The position numbers and the translations under genes were made by a program. The notes beneath the pieces were generated by a model. That model made no database searches, had not been told where the DNA came from, and worked only from the letters and a program-made list of their open reading frames with translations. A stretch of 27,564 bases of DNA from Lachnospiraceae bacterium (GTDB lineage Bacteria; Bacillota; Clostridia; Lachnospirales; Lachnospiraceae), in assembly GCA_021205045.1 (NCBI GenBank), contig JAJPYH010000187.1, positions 1-27,564 on the forward strand, in the 5' to 3' direction. Each line of letters begins with the position of its first letter. Position 1 is the first letter of the stretch. Of the stretch, positions 13,895 to 20,863 are shown one piece after another.

Positions 13895-15072
13895 AGGTGA
13901 CAAAAATTTTTTCCTGGCCCTTGATGAAGCAGAGCCTGAATGCCAATAAAGTGCTGGCCATTGCCTGCACAATCGTTTTGTGCCTGATGACCATGGTGAC
14001 GACCTACGCCAGCAGTCTGCTGGGCGAGACGGACTCGATGGACTATACGGATGCGCAGACGGATTTTTACACGTATCTGTATGTGCTGGTTTCCTACAAT
14101 GAGATGATGGGAACCGAATTGAGCTACGCGGATTTTGCCGAAACGGATGACAGGACTGTCTATGACACCGTCTTTGAAATGATGTCAGCCCAGTCTGACG
14201 ATCTGGATCTGTCCAGCGAGGGCTTTGAGGAGGCTGCCGAAATCCTGGCAGGGTCCGAGGCGGGAGTTGACGCTTATATTTCCCAGTTTGAGTATGTCTA
14301 TGCTCTGGGCTCCGTGCAGGGGTGCTTTTCCGGCGATGACCTGGATATTGAGAGCATGATGACCATGATGCTGGAGATGATGGGGATCCCCTCCGATATG
14401 CTGGAAACCATGAGCGAGATGGACACCTCGGCCATACTGAATCAGATGTATTTCACCATTATGGCACTGCTGCCGATTATTCTGTTCCTTGTGTTTGCGG
14501 GGAATGCGCTGGTGGTGGACCAGGTGGACAAGGGCTCCATGGCCTATATTCTTTCCACACCCACAAAGCGCAGCGCCGTGGTCATTACCCAGGCCATTTA
14601 TCTGATTGTGGTGCCGTTTTTGATGGTGGGCTGCGGTTTCCTGGTGAAGCTGGCGGCGACCCGGGCTTTTGCCGGGGATGTGGATGTGGCAAAGTACGCG
14701 GCCCTTTACGGCGGCCTGTATCTGCTGACGGAGGCCATGGCGGGCATCTGCTATCTGGCCAGCTGTCTGTTTAACTTAAGCAAAAATGCGCTGGCCCTGG
14801 GCGGCGGTCTGAATGTCTGGTTCTACCTCTGCTCTCTGCTGGGAATGTTCGGTACGGAGAGCATGGTCAGCATGGGCATCGGCGTGGAGATGCTGGGAAG
14901 GTTCAATAACCTGACGATTGTGGGTCTGTTTGACATTGAGGCGCTGGGAACCGTAGGGTCGGAGGCTGTGGATTATGCCTTTGTCCCGAAGCTCATTGCG
15001 CTGGCGGCGATCGCGGTGGTCTGCTACGCGGCAGGAATGATACGGTTCCAGAAAAAGGATCTGCCGTTGTAA
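13891..15072 (+). CDS. ABC-2 type permease with a Met-rich, acidic external loop
   Basis: A 393-residue permease. One TM helix at about residues 20-42 is followed by a long external loop (about 45-182), then five TM helices (about 185-205, 228-252, 265-290, 298-322, 362-385). VVDQVDKGSMAYILSTPTKR after the second TM is the coupling segment typical of ABC-2 permeases that pair with DrrA-like ATPases. The loop is strongly acidic, and nine of the 22 residues at 156-177 are Met. This is unusual and could bind metal or a hydrophobic ligand, or simply be amphipathic. It overlaps the second ATPase gene by 4 bp. A single permease gene with two ATPase genes suggests a permease homodimer. Export substrate unknown; drugs, peptides or lipids are the usual range. 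Confidence 0.88.
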   Translation: MKVTKIFSWPLMKQSLNANKVLAIACTIVLCLMTMVTTYASSLLGETDSMDYTDAQTDFYTYLYVLVSYNEMMGTELSYADFAETDDRTVYDTVFEMMSAQSDDLDLSSEGFEEAAEILAGSEAGVDAYISQFEYVYALGSVQGCFSGDDLDIESMMTMMLEMMGIPSDMLETMSEMDTSAILNQMYFTIMALLPIILFLVFAGNALVVDQVDKGSMAYILSTPTKRSAVVITQAIYLIVVPFLMVGCGFLVKLAATRAFAGDVDVAKYAALYGGLYLLTEAMAGICYLASCLFNLSKNALALGGGLNVWFYLCSLLGMFGTESMVSMGIGVEMLGRFNNLTIVGLFDIEALGTVGSEAVDYAFVPKLIALAAIAVVCYAAGMIRFQKKDLPL

Positions 15073-15118
15073 AGGAACCTGAGGTTTCTGAAAAAGAACC
15101 TGCCTGAATACCCGGAGG

Positions 15119-15146
15119 CTGCGGCTTTAGAAGAGGAACGCCGCAG
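15119..15146 (+). promoter_or_regulatory. hairpin presenting or masking a ribosome binding site
   Basis: CTGCGGC (15119-15125) and GCCGCAG (15140-15146) form a perfect 7-bp stem whose 14-nt loop contains AGAGGA, the candidate ribosome binding site of the ATG at 15148. It could lower translation from that start and favour the ATG at 15172, or act as a weak processing element within the operon. Confidence 0.4.
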
Positions 15147-15147
15147 G

Positions 15148-15888
15148 ATGGAAAAGAAAAGGAGACAGCCCATGATTGCACTGCTTATTATCGTTGGAAT
15201 ATTGGCCCTGCTGGTCATGGGCATTCTGCTTTATCACAATCAGGCTTACCCGGAGGCGGTGGAGATTGCCGGTGAGATGGAGCGTGTCGGGAAGGATTAT
15301 TCTTTCCGCGGCCACAGCGGCGTCGGTTTCATCATTTTTTCTGGCGCGAAAACGGACGAAAAGGCTTATGCCTATATTGCGAAGCTGCTGCACGAACAAG
15401 GCCATACCGTGGTGATCCCGAAACAGCGGTTTTATCTGAGTCTGTTCGGGACAAAGCATGGTATGGAAATCATGGATTCTTATCCGGGAATTCAAAAATG
15501 GATTCTGATCGGCCATTCCCTTGGGGGAATGCCGGTCAGCCGGATTGCAGCCGCAGGGCCTGATGGTCTGGCCGGTCTGGCATTTCTGGCCACCTATGCC
15601 TCTGTGGATCTGTCTAAGCTGGATATTGGAGCCATACGGATCACGGCGGATCATGATGGGATTATGAACAATGACTTCATGATGAGATATGACGGCAATC
15701 TGCCTCATAACGCATCCAATATCATGCTGCAGGGGGCCAACCACCAGGGCTTTGCGGCCTATCATTCCACATCCGGCAGGGATGGGGAGGCGTCCCTTTC
15801 CTGGCAGGAGCAGAATGAACAGACGGTGAGGCTGATTCTGGATTATTTTAAGGGTACGGTATATGAAAGAAATGATTCAGCCAAATGA
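15148..15888 (+). CDS. membrane-anchored alpha/beta hydrolase
   Basis: A 246-residue alpha/beta-hydrolase-fold protein of the abhydrolase_5 type. A charged start (MEKKRRQP) is followed by a TM anchor (residues 9-28) that would place the enzyme outside the cell. The nucleophile elbow GHSLGG has Ser124, the acid is probably Asp168 or Asp170 in ITADHDG, and His199 lies in GANHQGF, so the triad is complete. Substrate is unknown; esters or thioesters of lipids or exported compounds would suit. A second start, ATG at 15172, has a better ribosome binding site (AAGGAGA) and would lose the charged residues. The gene follows the permease by 75 bp and overlaps the next gene by 26 bp, so it belongs to the TetR-controlled operon. 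Confidence 0.85.
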   Translation: MEKKRRQPMIALLIIVGILALLVMGILLYHNQAYPEAVEIAGEMERVGKDYSFRGHSGVGFIIFSGAKTDEKAYAYIAKLLHEQGHTVVIPKQRFYLSLFGTKHGMEIMDSYPGIQKWILIGHSLGGMPVSRIAAAGPDGLAGLAFLATYASVDLSKLDIGAIRITADHDGIMNNDFMMRYDGNLPHNASNIMLQGANHQGFAAYHSTSGRDGEASLSWQEQNEQTVRLILDYFKGTVYERNDSAK

Positions 15889-16957
15889 GATGGAGCGGGC
15901 GGCGCAGCTGATCAGAGCAGTTGGGGATGATTCGCAGCACGGCCTGACTTTGAATCCTGAAAACCTCTATTTTTTCGGGGCAGACGGGCGAGGCGTGATT
16001 CCCTATACACTGGTTGGAAAGAGAGCCATGAGCCAGGGAGATCCCGTCTGCAGTTCTGCGGACAGGGAGCGGTTGATTGATGAGTATTGCCGTTTTTGCA
16101 GAAATCAGGGATATAGACCGATTTTTAACTCTGTCAGCAATGAGACGGCGGATATTCTCAGATCCGGAAATTTTCGTGTGCTCAGATACGGACAGGAGGC
16201 GGTTCTGGACTTACAGACTTATTCCCTTGCAGGAGGAAAAAAGGGGGCTCTGCGCAGAAATGTGGCAAAGCTGAACAGGGCGGGAATTGTATCAATGGAA
16301 TATTGTCCGGAGCTCTTTCGCAATGCTGCCCTGGAAAGGGAAATTTCCGACCTGGAGGAACAGTGGTTTGCGGATAAGAAATTAAAGCTCACCTATTCCG
16401 TCGGCGCTCTGCAGTTTGATCAGCCCTATGGGAGGCGTTATTTTATCACCAGGGATGCCGATGGAAAGCTTCTGACGATTCTGTCATTTTTGCCGTATCG
16501 GCAGAAAAAGGGCTACTGCGTGGACGTGATGTACCGGAAGCTGGACGGGCCTACCGGGGCCATGGAGCACGCCATCATTTCAGCAGCAATGAAAACGAAG
16601 GAGGAGGGCGTGGAGGAGATCAGCCTGAATATCGCGCCCTTAGCGGGAATTGATATCACAAAACCGGACACGGTCCGGGCGGAAAAGCTGATGTATGAGA
16701 TTTTCGCCAATATGGATTTTGGCTATGACTTTAAAAATCTTTATCGGTTTAAAAGCAAATTTGACCCGTCTGCCTGGAAACAGCGCTATCTGGTCTATGA
16801 CCGGAGGATTCCCCTTCTGCGGCTGGCCACCTCCATTACAAACGCCAAGGGTGCGGCGGATCCTGAGCTTTACAGGAAATACAGGAAATTTTTTATTTCC
16901 CTGCTGCTGTCCCCGGATCGGTACCGGGCATCGCAGAGGGAAGGGGCGGCCGGGTGA
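15863..16957 (+). CDS. MprF-like aminoacyl-phosphatidylglycerol synthase domain protein (DUF2156)
   Basis: A 364-residue soluble protein matching the C-terminal synthase part of MprF (DUF2156, tandem GNAT-like folds). In MprF this domain moves Lys or Ala from aminoacyl-tRNA to phosphatidylglycerol, which lowers membrane charge and protects against cationic peptides. Visible parts: LYFFGADGRGVIPY and VGKRAMSQGDPVCS in the first half, GALRRNVAKLNRAG in the middle, and an end with FKNLYRFKSKFDPSAW. The flippase TM half of MprF is missing, so product transfer would need another protein. It overlaps the hydrolase gene and is the last clear gene before a strong terminator. Substrate amino acid and lipid are unknown; related stand-alone proteins have also been given other roles. 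Confidence 0.85.
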   Translation: MKEMIQPNEMERAAQLIRAVGDDSQHGLTLNPENLYFFGADGRGVIPYTLVGKRAMSQGDPVCSSADRERLIDEYCRFCRNQGYRPIFNSVSNETADILRSGNFRVLRYGQEAVLDLQTYSLAGGKKGALRRNVAKLNRAGIVSMEYCPELFRNAALEREISDLEEQWFADKKLKLTYSVGALQFDQPYGRRYFITRDADGKLLTILSFLPYRQKKGYCVDVMYRKLDGPTGAMEHAIISAAMKTKEEGVEEISLNIAPLAGIDITKPDTVRAEKLMYEIFANMDFGYDFKNLYRFKSKFDPSAWKQRYLVYDRRIPLLRLATSITNAKGAADPELYRKYRKFFISLLLSPDRYRASQREGAAG

Positions 16958-17064
16958 GACCATTGACATACAGCATGACAGGGAATATCTCTTTGATGTG
17001 GCGGGAGAGACGTAAACGCACAAAGATGGCTGAGTCCGGCCTGATGTTTGGACAGCATAAATGA
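16954..17064 (+). CDS. possible small basic protein, 36 aa
   Basis: A GTG overlapping the stop of the DUF2156 gene (GTGA) opens 36 codons and ends 7 bp before the terminator stem. The product is basic in its middle (RERRKRTK) and has no TM segment or known domain. Another frame is also open here for part of the distance, so protein coding is uncertain. Confidence 0.22.
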   Translation: MRPLTYSMTGNISLMWRERRKRTKMAESGLMFGQHK

Positions 17065-17071
17065 GAAACCG

Positions 17072-17110
17072 GAACCAGGATAGGGGGGAACCTTATTCTG
17101 GTTCTTTTTT
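17072..17110 (+). terminator. intrinsic terminator of the ABC/lipid operon
   Basis: A 14-bp stem (17072-17085 with 17091-17104, two GU pairs) with a 5-nt loop is followed directly by six T residues (17105-17110). It is the best terminator in the window and closes the operon starting near 12022. Confidence 0.93.
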
Positions 17111-17204
17111 GATTTACGAAAAAAGCCGTTCATTGCAAAACATGTTCCTGTGCGAAGGAATTTTGAAAATGAAGGAAAAATTGTATGTTTCTAAAGTTAC
17201 TTCA

Positions 17205-17233
17205 TTGTGCTTTGCCAACTTCAATGGTATACT
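17205..17233 (+). promoter_or_regulatory. DegV gene promoter
   Basis: TTGTGC (17205-17210) and TATACT (17228-17233) are 17 bp apart, with TG ahead of the -10 (TGGTATACT, extended -10). The predicted start is about 17240, followed by AAAGGAGG at 17251-17258. Confidence 0.8.
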
Positions 17234-17269
17234 ACAGAAAAGCTGATCGTAAAGGAGGTATGAGGGAAG

Positions 17270-18118
17270 ATGGTAAAGATTATCGCGGACAGCACCTGTG
17301 ATTTATCTCAGGAGCTGCTGGACAGGTATGACATTGCAGTGCTGCCGCTGCATGTGCTGCTGGGGGAAAAAGAGTATTATGACGGTGTGACCGTCACTCC
17401 CGGAGATATTTTTGAGTGGTCGGAAAAGAATAAAAAAGAACCGAAGACCTCCGCTCCGACGCTGGAGGAGGCAGTGGCGCTTTTTCGCCCTTATGTGGGG
17501 GAGGGAAGGGAGATTGTAAGCTTTTCCATTGCGGAAACGATGTCATCCTCCGGGAATATCATGCGCATGGCGGCCCGGGAGCTGGACGCGATCAAGCTGA
17601 TTTCCGTTGTGGATTCCGCAAATCTGTCCACCGGGATGGGGCTTTTAGTGCTGGAGGCGGCCATCATGGCGCAGAATGGCAGCAGCGCCGCTCAGATTGA
17701 GGAAAGAATGAAGGAATTAAAACCCAGGGTGCGGGCCAGCTTTGTGGTGGATACCCTGATGTACCTGTACAGGGGCGGCAGATGCGGCGGACTGACGGCT
17801 CTGTCCGGCGGCGCCTTAAAGCTTCACCCGAAGATTACTGTATCCGACGGCAAAATGCATCCCGGGAAAAGATATCGTGGAAATATGCGGCGCGTGGTGA
17901 TGGATTATGCTCATGATCTGGAGGAGCAGCTGAAAACTGCACAGCCGGACAGAGTATTTATCACCCATTCCGGCTGCAGCCCGGAAATGGTAAATGAGGT
18001 TCGGGCTTACCTGGAAAGTCTGCATATTTTCCGTGAGATTCTGGAAACCACGGCGGGCGGCGTCGTCTCATGTCACTGCGGCCCAGGCACGCTGGGGATT
18101 TTGTTTATTTCCAAATGA
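17270..18118 (+). CDS. DegV family fatty-acid-binding protein
   Basis: A 282-residue DegV protein. The family binds one fatty acid; FakB members present it to the kinase FakA so that acyl-phosphate can enter phospholipid synthesis. Signature features are the start KIIADSTCDLSQELL, the SFSIAETMSSSGN segment around residue 85, VVDSANLSTGMG, the central RASFVVDTLMYLYRGGRCGG, and HSGC plus a Gly-rich end. ATG 17270 is 11 nt after AAAGGAGG; another ATG at 17260 is out of frame. No fakA is in the window. Length is normal for the family. Confidence 0.93.
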   Translation: MVKIIADSTCDLSQELLDRYDIAVLPLHVLLGEKEYYDGVTVTPGDIFEWSEKNKKEPKTSAPTLEEAVALFRPYVGEGREIVSFSIAETMSSSGNIMRMAARELDAIKLISVVDSANLSTGMGLLVLEAAIMAQNGSSAAQIEERMKELKPRVRASFVVDTLMYLYRGGRCGGLTALSGGALKLHPKITVSDGKMHPGKRYRGNMRRVVMDYAHDLEEQLKTAQPDRVFITHSGCSPEMVNEVRAYLESLHIFREILETTAGGVVSCHCGPGTLGILFISK

Positions 18119-18130
18119 GGGAGTATTGAC

Positions 18131-18289
18131 TTGACCAGAGAAGTCTGCCGTCACGAAATCAGCTCCCTGCAGCGGGAAATCGAACGCCTGCCCTATATCC
18201 ACCTGAATTACGCCAGCGCGAAACGGTGCGCCAGCGTAATGGTGGAGGAAATTCAGAAGAGGGAAGGTGAAAAAATTCAGGTTCAATGA
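18131..18289 (+). CDS. small protein of unknown function, 52 aa
   Basis: A TTG start lies 7 nt after GAGGGAG, which itself overlaps the DegV stop, and opens 52 codons. The product is rich in Glu, Arg and Lys, probably helical (HEISSLQREIERLPYIHL, then KRCASVMVEEIQKREGEK) and without signal peptide or TM. Codon use resembles the surrounding genes. It is in the same frame as DegV, separated by its stop codon, so a lost C-terminal extension is also possible. It would share the DegV transcript and is followed by a terminator. No family recognised. Confidence 0.5.
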   Translation: MTREVCRHEISSLQREIERLPYIHLNYASAKRCASVMVEEIQKREGEKIQVQ

Positions 18290-18296
18290 TGACTGG

Positions 18297-18320
18297 AACA
18301 GCGGCGTACCCGGCTGTTTT
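18297..18320 (+). terminator. terminator after DegV and the small ORF
   Basis: AACAGC (18297-18302) pairs with GCTGTT (18313-18318), with further GG/CC pairing possible in the loop, followed by a short T tract. It separates this unit from the convergent GH31 gene. Confidence 0.6.
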
Positions 18321-18341
18321 GCAGGGAGCCTGTTTTGTTTC

Positions 18342-20297
18342 TCACCTGTTATCAAATGCTTTTATCGTCTCTGCCCCGTCTTTGACAAAGGCGATAAACT
18401 CACTGATTCCTGCAGAAAGGGTATAGAAGCCGGGACCCTCATAAACAGAATGATCCTGCGTGAATATCCATTTGCCTGCGGGTAGATAAACATTCTTTTC
18501 AGTTTGCCCCTGTCGGACGATGGGGGCAAATAAAATATCATCGCCGAACATGTACTGCCCGCCCAGGGAATAGCAGATTTCGTCATCAGGATGATCAAAA
18601 AACATGGGCCGCATCACGGGAATTCCCGTTTCTGACGCTTTTGTCATCTGAGAGAAGATGTAGGGGCGGAGCCGTTCCCTGAGCAGCACAAGCTCTGTGA
18701 GGATCTCAAAGTTTCGTTCGCCGAAGCTCCAGAGCTCATTGTCGCCGCCGGTGGGTTCTATGATATCCCGGGTCCTGTCGTGTCCGTCCCGGTTTCCGTG
18801 AAGCCGTAGAACAGGACAGAATACTCCGTATTGGAACCACCGCACGATCAGCTCCCGGAATGTATCAGATTCGGTGTTGCCCCCGTAAAAGCCTCCGATA
18901 TCGGTGGTCCACCAGGGAATTCCGCACATGGCCATATTCAGCCCGGATTTCACCTGCGCGGCAAGGCTTTCAAAGGTGGAAGGAATGTCGCCGGACCAGA
19001 CTAAGGTTCCGAATTTCTGGATTCCCAGGTAGGCGCACCTGGAAAGCGTTACCACATCCTCTCTGCCCATGGCCTTCATCCCATCATAGACAAGCCTGGA
19101 ATAGTAGTACGGGTAAAGCAGCCCCACCTCATCGCCGTTGCCGGCATGCAGGATCAGATTGTCAAAATGCTCCGGATGAATCTCCGGCTCCGCCTCGTCA
19201 AACCACAGGCAGTCCACACCCTTGTCAATATAATTTTCCTTCAGGCGGCTCCAGACAAAGTCCCGGGTTTGGGGGTTTGTGGGGTCGATCTCTGCCTGAG
19301 GCCCGTAAAATTCAAAGAGCCGGTTGGAACCGCTTACGGTGCGGATGAGCATATTTTCGTCGAGCATCCGGCGGTAATTTTCACTGTGTTCATTGATGGT
19401 GGGCCACATGGACACCATCAGCTTTACTCCCATATCGTGGAGCTCGTCTGTCATGGCCTTCGGATCGGGCCAGTATCGGGGGTCAAACCGGTAATCGCCC
19501 TGTTCTGTCCAGTGAAAATAATCAATGACAATGACGGACAGCGGGATGCCATGCTCTTTGTATCTGCGGGCCACTTCCAGCACCTGCTCCTGGGTTTCAT
19601 AGCGCAGACGGCACTGCCAGAAACCGGTGGCCCAATAGGGCATCTGAGGCGCGTGCCCGGTGAGATCAGCCAGGGTGCCGGCAACCGCTGCCGGTGTGCC
19701 GCCGATCACCACATAATCGATCTGCCTTGCCGCGTCGCTTGTCCAGCGGGTACGGTTGCAGGCAAGCTCCGCTCTGCCGGTGGAGGGCATATTCCACAGA
19801 AAGCCATAGCCCAGGGAGGAATATACGAAGGGTACGGCTGCCTTTGCGTTCACATGCCGCAGGTCTATGGTACAGCCCTTCAGGTCAAAACAGCCGGTGG
19901 CCTCGTGCCCCAGGCCGTAAAAATGTTCTCCCTCATTGGGCTCAAAGGTGACCCGTGCGCTCCACAGTCCGCTGGCTTTGTTTCGATAATGGCGGATCTG
20001 GGCGTCAAAGGCAAGCTCCGCCTTTTCTCTCAGGATTTGTTTCCCTTTGTAATAGAATACGACTCTGCCGTTCCCGAAAAGCTCCGCCCGAAGAGAGCCT
20101 GTCTCAAGAACGGCTTTTTGCTCCATGATCTGTGCGGTTGACGGTGCGGATCCGGGCATCAGCGTATAATCCAGCTCCTGGATGCGGCAGGATGGCGAGG
20201 CCTGGAAGCGGATGCTGTCCGGGCCCACGGCGGAAAGACGGACCACTTCGCCTGCCCGCGTAAAATAGATACTGTCGTTTATGATTTCAAATTTCAC
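18342..20297 (-). CDS. GH31 family glycosidase (alpha-glucosidase/alpha-xylosidase type)
   Basis: A 651-residue GH31 retaining alpha-glycosidase. An N-terminal beta-sandwich (about 1-215) is followed by the (beta/alpha)8 barrel starting at MPYWATGFWQCRLRY. The nucleophile is Asp367 in LWFDEAEPE and the acid/base is Asp437 in WSGDIPSTF; PVLRLHGNRDG and QYMFGDDILFAPI are further family landmarks. IVIDYFHWTEQGDYRFDP fits the alpha-xylosidase-like clade, but the substrate cannot be fixed by eye. The GTG start at 20297 is chosen over the ATG at 20333 because AGGAGGT lies exactly 7 nt before the GTG. No signal peptide, so the enzyme is cytoplasmic and acts on imported oligosaccharides. No transporter is adjacent; an epimerase remnant lies upstream. 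Confidence 0.92.
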   Translation of the reverse strand: MKFEIINDSIYFTRAGEVVRLSAVGPDSIRFQASPSCRIQELDYTLMPGSAPSTAQIMEQKAVLETGSLRAELFGNGRVVFYYKGKQILREKAELAFDAQIRHYRNKASGLWSARVTFEPNEGEHFYGLGHEATGCFDLKGCTIDLRHVNAKAAVPFVYSSLGYGFLWNMPSTGRAELACNRTRWTSDAARQIDYVVIGGTPAAVAGTLADLTGHAPQMPYWATGFWQCRLRYETQEQVLEVARRYKEHGIPLSVIVIDYFHWTEQGDYRFDPRYWPDPKAMTDELHDMGVKLMVSMWPTINEHSENYRRMLDENMLIRTVSGSNRLFEFYGPQAEIDPTNPQTRDFVWSRLKENYIDKGVDCLWFDEAEPEIHPEHFDNLILHAGNGDEVGLLYPYYYSRLVYDGMKAMGREDVVTLSRCAYLGIQKFGTLVWSGDIPSTFESLAAQVKSGLNMAMCGIPWWTTDIGGFYGGNTESDTFRELIVRWFQYGVFCPVLRLHGNRDGHDRTRDIIEPTGGDNELWSFGERNFEILTELVLLRERLRPYIFSQMTKASETGIPVMRPMFFDHPDDEICYSLGGQYMFGDDILFAPIVRQGQTEKNVYLPAGKWIFTQDHSVYEGPGFYTLSAGISEFIAFVKDGAETIKAFDNR

Positions 20298-20441
20298 AGT
20301 GAGCACCTCCTGATGTTTTCTATACCTTATCATAGATGCGGCGGTGAGGACAAGGATATTTTGGCCGCATTTCGGGAATACATTCCATACACTTCAACTA
20401 CAGAATGTTGATCAGCATTCCGCCTTTTCCCGGCAGAGGGC

Positions 20442-20672
20442 TTGTTTCAGGCTGCAATCCGCTCTTCCTTTTATGAATTCATGCCGGAGGAATATGATTC
20501 CATACCGAACCGTGTCATGAAGGCTCTGGACTCCGATAAGGCATATGATCAGTTCAAGCCTTATGGCGCCACACCAGGCCATGGCATTGAGTGGGCCAGG
20601 CTGATCCCGTATTGTGATCCTTCAGTGTCCGTAGCCGTGGCTGTGAAGAATAAAAATCACACTTTTAGTTAA
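20442..20672 (+). pseudogene. remnant of an AGE-family sugar epimerase/isomerase
   Basis: A 76-codon frame without a convincing start (TTG with no ribosome binding site) encodes YGATPGHGIEWARLI around residues 41-55, which closely resembles the catalytic-loop motif of N-acylglucosamine 2-epimerase/YihS/mannose-isomerase proteins. The family has about 390-410 residues, so over 80 percent is missing on both sides. The last 20 codons no longer look like the family. It lies upstream of and divergent from the GH31 gene, so it may be the leftover of a once larger carbohydrate locus. Confidence 0.6.
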
Positions 20673-20781
20673 AAATCGAAGCTTTTATAAATGACAGCGG
20701 CTCAGAGTTACAAAGGGAATTTATTGCGCTCCGCCGGTTTATTATTATGATTGATTTGTTGTGGCAGGATATAAAATTTCA

Positions 20782-20790
20782 TGGTATACT
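20782..20790 (+). promoter_or_regulatory. extended -10 promoter of the AAA-ATPase gene
   Basis: TGGTATACT, an extended -10, lies in AT-rich DNA; no clear -35 is found at 17 bp. The predicted start near 20797 gives a leader of about 67 nt with AGGAGG at 20847-20852. Confidence 0.6.
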
Positions 20791-20863
20791 AAAATAACAT
20801 TACAGTGAAGGTTGCTTTTTGGGTTTATGTATGATCGGTCTCATGTAGGAGGATAGTTTCAAA

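Noticed and set aside
18342..20297. GH31 gene as a sulfoquinovosidase because of the nearby YihS-like remnant
   Set aside because: The barrel start resembles alpha-xylosidase-type GH31 enzymes, and the sulfonate-recognition residues of YihQ could not be identified by eye. The remnant is too short to assign a pathway.
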